A stretch of DNA of 64,000 bases, taken from assembly GCF_018394335.1 (NCBI RefSeq), contig NZ_CP074572.1:1860001-1924000 (forward strand), given 5' to 3'. Source of the DNA: Shewanella dokdonensis (GTDB lineage: Bacteria; Pseudomonadota; Gammaproteobacteria; Enterobacterales; Shewanellaceae). The first letter of the stretch is position 1. Every line of letters begins with the position of its first letter. Under the pieces are notes generated by a model that saw only the letters and a list, made by a program, of their open reading frames with translations, was not told where the DNA came from and made no database searches. Shown one piece after another: positions 9,515 through 19,582 of the stretch. Position numbers and translations under genes: made by a program.

Positions 9515-10000
9515 TTAGTGAATCGCCTGCAATCTGGGAAGCTGATCAGCGTTCTCAGCAACTGTGTTCGTTTCTAGCACAAAGCCCATGGCGCGTGCGC
9601 TTTTCGCCACCAGCTGCAAGCGGCGTTTATCTTTATGATCTAACTGTTCCACCCAACTGATCACCGCACTAGAGGTGCCGCTGATCAGGGCTTTCTCCAT
9701 TGCCCATAAGGCTTCAACTTCATCGCGGGCACGTACCTGTAATACTCTGTCCATCCGTACTCCAGCGCGAGCTAACAACTCTTTGTAGCCGATGTGGTTT
9801 TCTGGATTAATTAGCACAATCCAGCGGCCTTGCTGACTCAGTTGCGCTAACTGTGCACTCAACTGCTGTAGTTCCTGCCGTCCATGCGTCCGTGTTGGTA
9901 AGCTGGAGATGCCAGTATGTTGCCACGGGGTGTCAGTCTGATATACGGTTTCCTGCCACAGCCCAGGATGGCTGGGGGCATTACCCATCACTATACTCAT
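9515..10000 (-). CDS. sulA: SOS cell-division inhibitor SulA-like protein
   Basis: The 161-residue protein lies directly behind lexA, its ATG overlapping the lexA stop by 4 bp. The middle ([23 protein letters not shown] and [17 protein letters not shown]) has the RecA-like fold signature of SulA, which binds FtsZ and blocks division during DNA damage. It is in the same transcript as lexA and so should be controlled by the two SOS boxes upstream of lexA. Sequence is diverged from the enteric protein, but order and motifs agree. Confidence 0.82.
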   Translation of the reverse strand: MSIVMGNAPSHPGLWQETVYQTDTPWQHTGISSLPTRTHGRQELQQLSAQLAQLSQQGRWIVLINPENHIGYKELLARAGVRMDRVLQVRARDEVEALWAMEKALISGTSSAVISWVEQLDHKDKRRLQLVAKSARAMGFVLETNTVAENADQLPRLQAIH

Positions 10001-10616
10001 AGCCAGTCTCCATTACGGATAACGCCTACAGCGAGGCCTTCAATGGTTAGCGGTTGTAGCGTGAGGTCGACTCGAATCGGCTGGTAGTCGTCATTTTCGG
10101 GGTGTAAAAGAACAATATTCCCTTTTTTTCAAAGCGTTTTACTGTTACATCATCTTCGACACGGGCCACCACTACCTGACCATTCCGAGCATCTTGCACC
10201 TTATGTACCGCCAGCAGATCGCCTTCAAGAATACCAATGTTCTTCATACTGTCGCCCCGCACCCGTAGCAGAAAATCTGCACTTGGATGAAACATGGCTG
10301 GATCTACCTGGTAGTACTGCTCAACATGTTCCTGCGCGAGAATGGGTTCTCCTGCTGCAACTTGGCCGATTAACGGCAGGCCCAAGTCTTCTGCGCTATC
10401 TTCATCAATGGATAAACGGATACCGCGTGATGTGCCCGGCATAATTTCAATGCAGCCTTTTTTTGCTAGCGCTTTCAGATGTTCTTCGGCAGCATTCGCG
10501 CTTTTGAAGCCCAAGCGGCTGGCAATTTCAGCACGGGTTGGTGGCATGCCAGTTTCGGCAATATTGTTCTTAATCAGCTCTAGGATTTGCGCCTGTCGTG
10601 GTGTCAGCGGTCTCAT
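9997..10616 (-). CDS. lexA: LexA repressor (one frameshift)
   Basis: LexA represses the SOS genes and cuts itself when RecA filaments form. The N-terminal winged helix ([24 protein letters not shown]), the cleavage site AAGEP, the catalytic Ser in [10 protein letters not shown] and the catalytic Lys in DDVTVKRF are present. The reading frame is lost after FEKKG. Adding one base to the T7 run at 10123-10129 restores NIVLLHPEN...[10 protein letters not shown] and a stop at 9997-9999, about 206 residues as expected. Two SOS boxes lie just upstream. Loss of LexA is rarely tolerated, so a sequencing error is the likely cause. Confidence 0.93.
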
Positions 10617-10624
10617 GTCGATTC

Positions 10625-10640
10625 CTGTTTTTTCATACAG
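10625..10640. promoter_or_regulatory. SOS box (LexA operator), proximal to lexA
   Basis: CTGT-N8-ACAG match, with TTTTTCAT as the spacer, 9 bp upstream of the lexA start. One of a pair, which fits autoregulation of lexA. Confidence 0.85.
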
Positions 10641-10643
10641 TAA

Positions 10644-10659
10644 CTGTTAGTATATACAG
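10644..10659. promoter_or_regulatory. SOS box (LexA operator), distal to lexA
   Basis: CTGTTAGTATATACAG fits CTGT-N8-ACAG with an AT-rich alternating centre close to the consensus. It is 3 bp from the other box, so two dimers would bind side by side. Confidence 0.9.
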
Positions 10660-10767
10660 TATTTTTAACAGCGCAAGTATTAACCAGTTATCAGACTGTT
10701 GGCTAAGGCTTAGTTTCTTCTGGTATTCTACAGCGTTATTGACTGAGGTTTAGATGCTATAAAAACG

Positions 10768-13185
10768 ATGTCCAAACAAGACTCTTTCTGGCGTACATCA
10801 CTGCGTTGGTTGCAGCGGCAACTGGTGCATTCAGTGGTTGTACCGCAGGATCCATTCACAGATCTGAATCTGGATCCATCCAAGCCTATGGCTTATGTGA
10901 TGAAGACAGAATCGCAAAGCGATATTGCCGCATTGGCTGATGTTGCCGACAAGCTGGGGCTACCCAGCCCTTATGAGCCGATGCAACTGGCCGATGTACA
11001 AATTCCGCGAGTTGTGTGTTTGGAAGGTGCCAAGCCTCTGTTTGGTGCCCGCAAAGGCGATATGCCTTTCCTCAACAGTTTTACGTTACTGTTGAATTTG
11101 CACCAAGCCGATACATCACTGGATATTCAGTTGGTGCCGGTGAGTTTGTATTGGGGCCGAACGCCTGGCAAAGAAGACGACTCGATGCGCGCGGCCGTGT
11201 TTGAGCGTGAGAGCCCCACCTGGTTGCGCAAGTTTCTGATGATTCTGTTTTTGGGGCGCGACAACTTTGTGCAGTTTTCCAATGCCGTGTCATTGCGTTG
11301 GATGGCCGACCAGCACGGAACTGATAAAGCCATAGCCCATAAGCTGTCGCGGGTGGCCAGAGTGCATTTCAGCCGCCAGCGCAAGGTGATGACCGGGCCG
11401 GTGTTACCTAATCGGCAAGCACTCTTCGCTGACTTGTTACAGTCTGCCAATCTGACTGAAGCGATTCAGGAAGAAGCCAGCAGTAAAAAAATCTCGCAAG
11501 CGGAAGCCAGAACACAGGCCGAAGCGTATCTGGAAGAGATTGCCGCTGATTACTCGGATGGTCTGATCCGCATTTCCAAACGATTACTGACACTGTTATG
11601 GCACAAGTTGTATCGCGGTATCTCCATTCGTGGTGCCGAGCATGTGCGGCAGTTGCATCATGATGGTCACGAAATCGTCTATGTGCCGTGTCATCGTAGC
11701 CATATGGACTACTTGCTGCTGTCTTACCTGTTATATTTTGAAGGCATGGTTCCTCCGCACATCGCTGCGGGTATCAATCTGAATTTCTGGCCAGCTGGGC
11801 CATTGTTCCGCCGTGGCGGAGCGTTTTTTATTCGCCGTAGTTTTAACGGCAACAAGCTGTATACAGCGGTGTTCAAGGAATACCTGGATCAGTTGTTTGC
11901 CAAAGGCTATTCGGTGGAGTATTTCACCGAAGGCGGCCGCTCGCGCACCGGGCGTTTGCTGTCGCCTAAGACCGGTATGTTGGCGATGACGGTAAATTCG
12001 GTACTGCGTGGCATTGATCGCCCCGTCACCCTAGTGCCGGTGTATCTGGGCTATGACCACGTTATGGAAGTTGCCACCTATCTCAAAGAACTCAGTGGCC
12101 GCAAAAAGCAGAAAGAATCGGTGTGGCAAGTGCTGGGCGCGGTGCGCAAGCTGGGAAATTTTGGCCGGGTTTACGTGAACTTTGGTGAGCCGATCAATCT
12201 ACAGAATTTTCTTTCTGCTGCGGCGCCAAGCTGGCGAGAAACCGTGGCGCACGATCCTGAACAGAAGCCCGTGTGGCTGACGCCTGTGGTCAATAACCTG
12301 GCAACCAGCGTAATGACCCACATTAATGATGCGGCGGCGGCAACGGCAGTCTCATTGATAAGTTTAGTCTTGCTATCGACCAAACAGCACGCGCTGGAAC
12401 GGCAACAACTGGAAAAACAGTTAGATTTTTACCTGGAACTGTTACATCAAGTGCCGTACACCGATTTTTCGTCTGTGGCGGAAGGGGATGGCCGAGAACT
12501 GCTACGACAGGGGATTGAGCTCAACAAGTTTTGTCTGGATAACGATGGCTTGGGTGATATCGTCTCTATCGATGAAAAAGTCGCCATCACTATGACCTAT
12601 TACCGCAATAACGTATTGCACTTGTTTGCCGTCCCCGCGTTGCTGGCTAGCTGTTTGCTCAATTTGGAGCAGTGTCAGCGTGAGCAGTTATCGGCGGTGG
12701 TTGAGAAGTTTTATGCACTGCTGCAAGCCGAACTGTTTATGGGGCAAAGAGCGTTGCCAGCCTATGTTGAACAAGTGCTGCAACGTTTTCAGCAGGCCGG
12801 TTATGTGTCTGCCGAATTGGAAGTGAGCCAGAGCGGTATTAATGCTCTAGGGCTGCTGGCGGAAACCATGAGTGAAACCTTGCAGCGTTATGCCATTATT
12901 TTTAACCTGTTATCGGCGCGGCCAGAGATTGAGCGAGGCGATCTGGAAAGTGAGAGTCATTTACTGGCCAGTCGTTTGGGGGCTTTGCACGGCATTACTG
13001 CGCCGGAATTCTATGATAAAAAATTATATGCCATTCTCAGTATCCGTCTGAAGGAACTGGGATATCTGTGCGGCTCTGACAATCAGCAGGCAATCCATCA
13101 GATGCGGGATTACATTAATCTGCTGTTGCGGCCAGAGATCCGTCAAACCATCGAAGATAGTATCCAGAGCAGACAGGAGTCTTGA
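10768..13185 (+). CDS. plsB: Glycerol-3-phosphate 1-O-acyltransferase PlsB
   Basis: At 805 residues it matches PlsB (807 in E. coli), the inner-membrane enzyme for the first step of phospholipid synthesis. All four acyltransferase blocks are visible: [15 protein letters not shown] (catalytic HxxxxD), [23 protein letters not shown] and [11 protein letters not shown]. It is divergent from lexA and overlaps the next gene by 4 bp (ATGA). The frame is intact throughout. Confidence 0.98.
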   Translation: MSKQDSFWRTSLRWLQRQLVHSVVVPQDPFTDLNLDPSKPMAYVMKTESQSDIAALADVADKLGLPSPYEPMQLADVQIPRVVCLEGAKPLFGARKGDMPFLNSFTLLLNLHQADTSLDIQLVPVSLYWGRTPGKEDDSMRAAVFERESPTWLRKFLMILFLGRDNFVQFSNAVSLRWMADQHGTDKAIAHKLSRVARVHFSRQRKVMTGPVLPNRQALFADLLQSANLTEAIQEEASSKKISQAEARTQAEAYLEEIAADYSDGLIRISKRLLTLLWHKLYRGISIRGAEHVRQLHHDGHEIVYVPCHRSHMDYLLLSYLLYFEGMVPPHIAAGINLNFWPAGPLFRRGGAFFIRRSFNGNKLYTAVFKEYLDQLFAKGYSVEYFTEGGRSRTGRLLSPKTGMLAMTVNSVLRGIDRPVTLVPVYLGYDHVMEVATYLKELSGRKKQKESVWQVLGAVRKLGNFGRVYVNFGEPINLQNFLSAAAPSWRETVAHDPEQKPVWLTPVVNNLATSVMTHINDAAAATAVSLISLVLLSTKQHALERQQLEKQLDFYLELLHQVPYTDFSSVAEGDGRELLRQGIELNKFCLDNDGLGDIVSIDEKVAITMTYYRNNVLHLFAVPALLASCLLNLEQCQREQLSAVVEKFYALLQAELFMGQRALPAYVEQVLQRFQQAGYVSAELEVSQSGINALGLLAETMSETLQRYAIIFNLLSARPEIERGDLESESHLLASRLGALHGITAPEFYDKKLYAILSIRLKELGYLCGSDNQQAIHQMRDYINLLLRPEIRQTIEDSIQSRQES

Positions 13186-14426
13186 TGAATACACAGGATG
13201 TCAGCGCCAAAGCCCCATCACTGCTTGGCGGCGCCATGATAATTGCCGGTACCACAGTCGGTGCTGGCATGTTTTCCCTGCCGGTCGTCAGTGCCGGCAT
13301 GTGGTTTGGTTATGCGGTGGTGATGTTATTGGTGGTGTGGTTCTGCATGTTAATGTCAGGATTACTACTGCTGGAAACCAATCTGCATTTTGAACCGGGT
13401 GCCAGCTTCGACACGCTGACACGCAAAACGCTAGGGCAGTTCTGGCGGGTAGTAAACGGCGCCTCAATTGCCTTTGTGCTCTACATCCTCACCTATGCTT
13501 ACATCAGTGGTGGTGGCTCGATTGTTAATCACTACTTTGCCGGTGTGGGCTTGCCACAGAGTGTTGCCGCCTTGCTGTTTGCGCTGGTGCTGGCCGCCAT
13601 TGTCTTTATCAGCACCAAGGCCGTTGATCGGGTTACCTCGATCATGATTGGTGGCATGATCATTACCTTTGTCTTGGCTGTCGGTCATCTATTCACTGGC
13701 GTCGACAGTGTAAAATTGTGGCAGCCCGATGGGCCACAACAGTTTGTGCCTTACCTGTGGGCCGCCATTCCCTTTGGTCTTGCCAGTTTTGGTTATCATG
13801 GCAATGTTCCTTCGTTGGTAAAATACTATGGGCACCGCCCTGCCTTAATTACCAAGGCGCTGTTTTTAGGTACTTTTGTTGCGCTAATCATCTATCTAGG
13901 GTGGCTGGTGGCAACAATGGGCAACTTATCACGCAGCAGCTTTAGCGACATCATTGCCCAAGGCGGCAATATGGGCGTGCTGGTGGGAGCATTAGGAAAA
14001 ACTGCGTCATCGGGTTTGCTAGACTCCATGTTGACTCTCTTTGCCAATCTGGCGGTGGCGTCCTCTTTCCTTGGGGTAACGCTGGGATTGTTCGACTATG
14101 TCGCCGATCTGTTCGGTTTTGATGATAGCCATAGTGGCCGTATCAAAACCGCCTTAGTCACCTTTTTACCGCCTACCGTGATGGGAGTGTTGTTTCCCAA
14201 TGGTTTCTTGGTGGCTATTGGTTTTGCGGCTCTCGCGGCAACTATTTGGGCGGTGATTGTCCCAGCCTTGATGGCTTATCGTTCTCGGCAGATGTTTGCA
14301 GAAGCTAAGCGTTTCCAAGTGCCTGGCGGCACCCCATTAATTGTGCTGGTAATCGCGTTCGGTGTACTCACCGCCGTGTGCCATCTGCTGGTGCTGGCTG
14401 ATATTTTGCCGCAATTCCGGGGATAA
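13182..14426 (+). CDS. mtr: Tryptophan-specific permease of the Mtr/TnaB/TyrP family
   Basis: The 414-residue inner-membrane protein has eleven hydrophobic segments and equals E. coli Mtr in length. Matching blocks are [42 protein letters not shown] and [13 protein letters not shown]. The family brings aromatic amino acids in with H+. Mtr is the closest remembered relative; TyrP and TnaB are alternatives. It is translationally coupled to plsB, an unusual partner that may only reflect co-transcription. Confidence 0.88.
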   Translation: MMNTQDVSAKAPSLLGGAMIIAGTTVGAGMFSLPVVSAGMWFGYAVVMLLVVWFCMLMSGLLLLETNLHFEPGASFDTLTRKTLGQFWRVVNGASIAFVLYILTYAYISGGGSIVNHYFAGVGLPQSVAALLFALVLAAIVFISTKAVDRVTSIMIGGMIITFVLAVGHLFTGVDSVKLWQPDGPQQFVPYLWAAIPFGLASFGYHGNVPSLVKYYGHRPALITKALFLGTFVALIIYLGWLVATMGNLSRSSFSDIIAQGGNMGVLVGALGKTASSGLLDSMLTLFANLAVASSFLGVTLGLFDYVADLFGFDDSHSGRIKTALVTFLPPTVMGVLFPNGFLVAIGFAALAATIWAVIVPALMAYRSRQMFAEAKRFQVPGGTPLIVLVIAFGVLTAVCHLLVLADILPQFRG

Positions 14427-14471
14427 TTTGAGCGGTTGTTTGCAGTGGCTGCCAGAGCCACTGCAAGTCGC

Positions 14472-14499
14472 TTGACTTTACTTATAAAGTCAGTAATTT
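14472..14499 (+). promoter_or_regulatory. Sigma-70 promoter for tRNA-Gly
   Basis: TTGACT and TAATTT are separated by 16 bp, and the -10 ends 32 bp before the mature tRNA 5' end, leaving a short leader. Confidence 0.6.
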
Positions 14500-14531
14500 A
14501 TGGTGCCACTGCTGCGGCAGTCACGTCTCAT

Positions 14532-14605
14532 GCGGGTGTAGTTCAATGGTAGAACGGCAGCTTCCCAAGCTGCATACGAGGGTTCGATTCCCTTCACCCG
14601 CTCCA
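14532..14605 (+). tRNA. glyU: tRNA-Gly, anticodon CCC
   Basis: The 74-nt cloverleaf has acceptor stem GCGGGTG / CACCCGC, discriminator T and an encoded CCA. The D arm has GTTCAATGGTAGAAC, the anticodon stem GCAGC / GCTGC with loop TTCCCAA (anticodon CCC), and the T loop TTCGATT. It is nearly identical to E. coli glyU. No copy of its 3' end was seen elsewhere in the window, so there is no sign of integration at this tRNA. Confidence 0.97.
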
Positions 14606-14906
14606 ATCGTTCCTTTAATTCATATATTGTTCGTGATAAAAGCCAAGTGTTAGTCAAACGTTACGACAGAGAAAATTCCCTTATATAACTGAGTGTTCCG
14701 CAGAATTCATGTGAATGGTGGATTCAAACTGTGTACCCAGCGCATTCCGTAACGTAACACGGGTAAGGCTTTTACTCGTGAAGTCACGCACTGCACGAAA
14801 CTTGCCCCTATCCATTTTTTGTCGGTTGCACATGCTCCATAGTGTTGCTGCACTTATGCAACATAGCCCTTTTACAAGCGCAGTTTACGTTAGTTTACTA
14901 TTTGAA
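14606..14906. other. Intergenic stretch between tRNA-Gly and the Fur-like site
   Basis: AT-rich spacer. A 64-codon open frame at 14715-14909 has no ribosome site and unlikely composition. I see no gene here. Confidence 0.5.
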
Positions 14907-14921
14907 TGAGAATAATTACTA
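14907..14921. promoter_or_regulatory. Fur-box-like operator upstream of the TonB-dependent receptor
   Basis: TGAGAAT-A-ATTACTA matches the 7-1-7 Fur motif (TGATAAT-N-ATTATCA) at 11 of 14 arm positions. It lies about 55 bp before the receptor start, within a likely promoter, so iron repression is expected. Confidence 0.65.
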
Positions 14922-14974
14922 TTAGCTATATAATTATATGCTTAATCATTTAGCTCTCATCATTCAAAAGGAAC

Positions 14975-17197
14975 ATGTTGTCAATGTGTAAATATGCTTT
15001 TGCAGCAAAAGTGTTAGTGTTTGCTTGTATGTTCACCGGTTTAGGTTATGCCGCTGAAGCCACGCCAACGGTTGCAGCTAAATCGATTGAACGTCTAAAG
15101 GTGATAGGAACTAACCCCCATCGTTATCAGACCTCCAGCGGTGATAGTTTATTTGGTCAAGAGCTGGATTATTTAGAGATGCCTCGGGTCATCGATGTCT
15201 TACCAGAACAACTGCTACTCGACCAAAAGGTCACAGAACTTGAAGATGCACTACGCAACGTACCGGGCGTCAGTCTGTCAGATGGCTTTGGCGGCAGTAA
15301 TAATGACTATCTTATTCGCGGTTTTCGCCGTAACACCATCTACCGTGATGGCCTACGCATCGCTTCAAATTTTCGAGTTAATACCAGCAACCTAGAAAGT
15401 ATTCGCGTGATCAAAGGCCCGGCTTCCATTACTTATGGTCAAGTCGAACCCGGTGGCTTAGTTGATGTCATTACCAAAAAACCGCTTAATGAACGACGAC
15501 TCTATACTGAAGCGCGCGCAGGTTCTTGGGATAACTATATGTTCCAAGGTGACTTCTCTACTCCGCTTGGTGATAGCGCCGCTGTGCGCGCTAATGTGTC
15601 GTTGCAAGACTCAGGGTATTTTCGCAATGACTTTGATATCAAACGCAATGTGATTGCTTTAACTGGCCGTTATGATCTTTCCAATAGCACCCGTTTGAGT
15701 GCATCGTATGAATATCGCGACGAGTTCCGTTCCTTTGACCGTGGCACCATGACAGTGCCGACGGCTAATGGGCGCGAAATTGTCAACCGTTTGCTGGATA
15801 TTCCCCGTTCACGCCGCTTTGGTGATGAAGCGGAAGAGATAGACACGCGTTTTGAATTTAGCACTGTGGGCGTTAACCACCTGTTTGCCAACGGTTGGCA
15901 ACTGGATATGCGTGCCGCGTGGGAAAACTCTTATTCCAACGATCTGCAATCACGCCCTGTGGCGGAAGTGATCACCGATGCATCCGCACCAATCGTCAAC
16001 GGTTACATTACAGCCCCTGACTTTAACGACCATGTTAAAGCTGTTTACGCAGCGGGTGACCGCATCTTTTTAGCTCGTCGGACGGATGGTAACCGTGAGC
16101 AAAAAGAGCGAGTGGATTACCAGCAACTGCGAGTTACAGGGGACTGGCAGTTAGCCGGCATGGTTCACCGCTTGGCCTTTGGTGCTGATCGTCGTAATTA
16201 CCATAGCGCCCGCTACTTTATCGCTACCCCTATTACCATGGGCACGCCAGCGACAGGTGCGCTGTTTGATATCGCTAATCCGGTGTATGGCATGTTACCG
16301 ACCGCGTTATCAACGGAAGGGGCTGAACGCCTGCATGATGCCACGGAAGATTACGGCTTTTTTGCTAATGATTATCTTGAACTGACTGAGCAACTGAGCG
16401 TGCTGGTTGGTGGCCGCTGGGACTTTTCTGATGTAGACGGTAATGGCCCAGCAGACACAGTTAACGAGTTTTCGCCGCAGGTGGCATTGAATTATCGGAT
16501 GCTGGACAACCTGTCGACTTTTATCAGCTACTCCGAAGCTTTCTCACCCAATACTACGTTTAAGTTGGAGGCTAATGGCCAAAGCTCTGACACTGAGCTA
16601 TTTCCGCCAGAAAACTCCAAGCAGTATGAAGTGGGTGCCAAAGGCCAATTCTTTGAAGGCAAACTCAACAGCAGTTTGGCGTTGTACAAGATTGAGAAAA
16701 ACAACGTACTTACACAAGTGGATAATGAATATCAGCTGGTTAAAGGCCAACAGTCACAAGGGGTGGAGCTCAACATCAACGGCCAACCGTTACCTGGGTG
16801 GACAGTAATGGCGGGTTACGCCTACACAGATGCGGAGATCAGCACCGACAATAACGCCGGTAATCGCCCGCGTAATGTCGCCAAACACACGGCGAGCTTG
16901 TGGACGAGTTATGAGTTTCATGACGGAACATGGCAAGGTGTTGGTGCCGGAGTCGGTGCCTTTTATATGGGCGACCGCTTCGGTGATGACCGCAATAGTT
17001 GGCGTTTAGGGAGCTACACCACAGTGGATCTATCGCTATGGTACACCCTGCCAACGGCTTATGACGGCAATATTCGTCTGCAGCTTTCGGCGAAGAATCT
17101 GTTTGATGAAGAGTACTACAGCGCCAGCGGTGGTGACTTACGCGTCAGTGTCGGTTCGCCACGTAGCCTGTTTGCTTCGGTTTCGGCCACCTTCTAA
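14975..17197 (+). CDS. TonB-dependent siderophore receptor
   Basis: This is a 740-residue outer-membrane receptor. A signal peptide (about 1-27, GLGYAAEA) is followed by a plug domain (about 65-165: DALRNVPGVSLSDG, YLIRGFRRNTIYRDGLR, RIEVIKGP-type RVIKGPASITYGQVEPGG). The 22-strand barrel ends in NLFDEEYYSAS and a terminal Phe. The layout fits the FhuA/FoxA-type ferric siderophore group, but the ligand cannot be told. A Fur-like site lies upstream, and the PepSY gene starts 10 bp after its stop, suggesting an iron-regulated two-gene operon. Confidence 0.92.
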   Translation: MLSMCKYAFAAKVLVFACMFTGLGYAAEATPTVAAKSIERLKVIGTNPHRYQTSSGDSLFGQELDYLEMPRVIDVLPEQLLLDQKVTELEDALRNVPGVSLSDGFGGSNNDYLIRGFRRNTIYRDGLRIASNFRVNTSNLESIRVIKGPASITYGQVEPGGLVDVITKKPLNERRLYTEARAGSWDNYMFQGDFSTPLGDSAAVRANVSLQDSGYFRNDFDIKRNVIALTGRYDLSNSTRLSASYEYRDEFRSFDRGTMTVPTANGREIVNRLLDIPRSRRFGDEAEEIDTRFEFSTVGVNHLFANGWQLDMRAAWENSYSNDLQSRPVAEVITDASAPIVNGYITAPDFNDHVKAVYAAGDRIFLARRTDGNREQKERVDYQQLRVTGDWQLAGMVHRLAFGADRRNYHSARYFIATPITMGTPATGALFDIANPVYGMLPTALSTEGAERLHDATEDYGFFANDYLELTEQLSVLVGGRWDFSDVDGNGPADTVNEFSPQVALNYRMLDNLSTFISYSEAFSPNTTFKLEANGQSSDTELFPPENSKQYEVGAKGQFFEGKLNSSLALYKIEKNNVLTQVDNEYQLVKGQQSQGVELNINGQPLPGWTVMAGYAYTDAEISTDNNAGNRPRNVAKHTASLWTSYEFHDGTWQGVGAGVGAFYMGDRFGDDRNSWRLGSYTTVDLSLWYTLPTAYDGNIRLQLSAKNLFDEEYYSASGGDLRVSVGSPRSLFASVSATF

Positions 17198-17206
17198 GGA
17201 GCTGTT

Positions 17207-18529
17207 ATGCAGTGGCCATCGAAAAAACAATGGCTGGCATGGCACACCTTTATTGGGGTGCTCTCCGGCATGATGCTATTTATCATCTGCTGGAGTGGCA
17301 CCTTTGCCACTGTGTCCCATGAACTGGATTGGTTAACCAATCCAGCATGGCGTAGTGATGCCAGCAGTATTAGCCATCAGCAGTTAGTCGATGCTTATCG
17401 GCAGGTGCAAAACGTTATGCCTGAGGTAGAGATCCGGCAAATTGAAACTGCAAACTCGGCAGGTTACGCCATCAGTGTGATGATCAAACCGCCACATAAA
17501 GCGCCCGAGTATGTGTTGGTCGATCCGCAAACGATGAGCATCAATGGTAGTTATTCGGCACTGACCATTGCGCGATTTTTTCGTGACTTTCACATGGTGT
17601 TGTTTAATCCGCTCGGCATCGGCAAATATCTTGTGTGTGTATTTGCCTTGCTGCTGTTGACTTCGATTGTCACAGGTTTGCTGTTTTATAAACGCTGGTG
17701 GCAAAAGTTCTGGGCGCTACCAACCGGTAATAGCGCGCGCGCTAAGTGGAGTAGTTGGCACCGTTGGCTAGGTGTGTGGTCGCTATGGTTTAGCTTGCTG
17801 ATCGGCGTGACCGGTAGTTGGTATCTGTTTGAACAGTCGCGGTTCAATTTTTTTGATGGTTTGTTTTCCTATACCGATAGCGTCCAAGGCGCCGAGCGAC
17901 CATTGCCGCAACTCACTGCCAACAACACGTCCATTTCGCCAGCGCAGTTGGCTGACGCTATCAGCATGGCTGAGCAGGCTATCCCCGAATTAACCATTCA
18001 TCAAATCAGTCTAAATCGTGGCGGATACCTGTTTATTGCCGGGCAGACCTCGGCCTTGCTTGTGCGTCACCGTGCCAACAAGGTGTATATCGACCCGACA
18101 ACCATGCAACTGAGCTACCACCAAACGGCTGATGAGCTGAGTCCATATTGGCGTTGGTCCAACATGGCAGACCCGCTGCACTTTGGCAGTTTCGGCGGGC
18201 TTTATAGCAAGTTGATTTGGTTTGTGTTTGGTTTGGCCTTGAGTGTGATGGCGTTTAGCGGCACTTGGATGTATGTCAAACGGCTAGCAGCCAAAGCTTC
18301 GTCTAGCCGAGTGATCAGCTTGCGATTCGCCGTCTATTTGAGCTGGTTATGTCTCGCCGCGGCGCTAGTGATAGCGGGTATGCACATTATGGCACTTGGC
18401 AAAGGGCCTGATGGCTGGCATTGGCCACCGATGGCATTAGGTTCTGCCTTGTTTTTACTGGGCTGGAGTGGCATCACCATAATCGGTTGTGTTGTGGGCG
18501 GCAGGGTATTACTGAGCAGTAGTCAATAA
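17207..18529 (+). CDS. PepSY-associated membrane protein (PiuB-like, iron-uptake linked)
   Basis: The 440-residue protein has four main transmembrane segments. The first (WHTFIGVLSGMMLFIICWSGTF region) and the third (SSWHRWLGVWSLWFSLLIGVTG region) carry the W-H-x-x-x-G pattern of PepSY-TM proteins. Between them are two periplasmic PepSY-like repeats. It has AAGGAG upstream and follows the receptor by 10 bp. Relatives next to siderophore receptors are thought to act as membrane ferric-siderophore reductases; here that is inferred from context. Confidence 0.83.
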   Translation: MQWPSKKQWLAWHTFIGVLSGMMLFIICWSGTFATVSHELDWLTNPAWRSDASSISHQQLVDAYRQVQNVMPEVEIRQIETANSAGYAISVMIKPPHKAPEYVLVDPQTMSINGSYSALTIARFFRDFHMVLFNPLGIGKYLVCVFALLLLTSIVTGLLFYKRWWQKFWALPTGNSARAKWSSWHRWLGVWSLWFSLLIGVTGSWYLFEQSRFNFFDGLFSYTDSVQGAERPLPQLTANNTSISPAQLADAISMAEQAIPELTIHQISLNRGGYLFIAGQTSALLVRHRANKVYIDPTTMQLSYHQTADELSPYWRWSNMADPLHFGSFGGLYSKLIWFVFGLALSVMAFSGTWMYVKRLAAKASSSRVISLRFAVYLSWLCLAAALVIAGMHIMALGKGPDGWHWPPMALGSALFLLGWSGITIIGCVVGGRVLLSSSQ

Positions 18530-18805
18530 TGGTTACCGTTGTGGCGATAGCTAATAGCTAAAGCGCTGCCAGTCCTAGGTTACTCTTCTGCCACGGCATG
18601 ACAAAATTTACCTTAAGAATTAAGGTGTTTAATCCATTTTTATCAATTCTATGTCGTTATGTACAACACGTATTACGGCACTATGGTGCCGCTGTTGACC
18701 CCAGCTCCTTAAGTTTCTGTGAGTGCTAATTTATCAATCCGTCACTGCACGGCTGCTATCTTCTGCTTTAATAAAAGTTCGGCAGCGATAACCAGGATGG
18801 CAGCA

Positions 18806-19582
18806 ATGAAGATGACACATTATCAACACGGACAACCTTGCTGGAGTGAACTGGCCAGCAGTGATAGCGAGCAGGCGAAGCAGTTTTACCAGCATTTATT
18901 TGGTTGGGATTATCTGGACATGCCACTGCCGGAAGGATGTTATTCCATGAGCCGCTTGCAGGGGGATGATATTGGCGCTATTTATCCACTACAACCGCAG
19001 CAACGGCATTTGCCCAGTCACTGGACCTGTTATTTTGCAGTCGCCGATGTGGACGCCACGGTTGATGCGGTGCAAGCGGCGGGTGGACAGTTACTGATGG
19101 GGCCGCACGATGTTGCTGATGCGGGGCGAATGGCGCTGTTTGCCGACCCAGAAGGCGCCAGCTTTGCGGTCTGGCAGGCGGGAGCCCATCCAGGCGCCAA
19201 ACGGTTTGATGAAGTTAACTGTCTATGTTGGGTTGAGCTGGCATGTCGTAGTGCTAAATCCGCTCGGGACTTTTATCCACAAATCTTTGGCTGGCAGGTG
19301 CGGATCAGCAGTAATCCTGACTTTGATTACACCGAATGGCAGTTGGCCGATGTCAGTCTTGGCGGCATGATGCAGATGGATGAACAGTGGGGCGATACTC
19401 CGCCGCACTGGATGCTGTATTTTGCGGTGGAGGACTGTGATGCGACGGCAGCACAGGCAGTAGCGCTGGGAGGCGACATTTGTGTGCCTCCCACGGATAT
19501 TCCGGATGTCGGGCGCTTTGCCATCCTGAAAGACTGTACTGGTGCGGTATTTTCAATTATCCGCTTGTCACCAGTGCTCTAA
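18806..19582 (+). CDS. Two-domain VOC (glyoxalase/bleomycin-resistance) family protein
   Basis: About 258 residues form two similar halves. Each has a PCWSELA- or CWVELA-type start, an FYQHLFGW or FYPQIFGW motif, and a closing Val-Gly-Arg block (GRMALFADPEG, GRFAILKDCTG). This is the arrangement of the VOC CFP-30/CFP-32-like group, whose substrates are mostly unknown. ATG 18806 follows AGGA and gives the usual start (KMTHYQHGQPCW); a longer in-frame version has no ribosome site. Its stop overlaps that of the convergent RNase gene by 3 bp. Confidence 0.8.
   Translation: MKMTHYQHGQPCWSELASSDSEQAKQFYQHLFGWDYLDMPLPEGCYSMSRLQGDDIGAIYPLQPQQRHLPSHWTCYFAVADVDATVDAVQAAGGQLLMGPHDVADAGRMALFADPEGASFAVWQAGAHPGAKRFDEVNCLCWVELACRSAKSARDFYPQIFGWQVRISSNPDFDYTEWQLADVSLGGMMQMDEQWGDTPPHWMLYFAVEDCDATAAQAVALGGDICVPPTDIPDVGRFAILKDCTGAVFSIIRLSPVL

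Noticed and set aside
14532..14605. tRNA-Gly as the attachment site of an integrated island to its right.
   Set aside because: No repeat of the tRNA 3' end, no integrase and no phage genes were found in the window.
14715..14909. 64-residue open frame upstream of the TonB-dependent receptor.
   Set aside because: No ribosome site, no recognisable domain, and it runs into the Fur-like promoter region.
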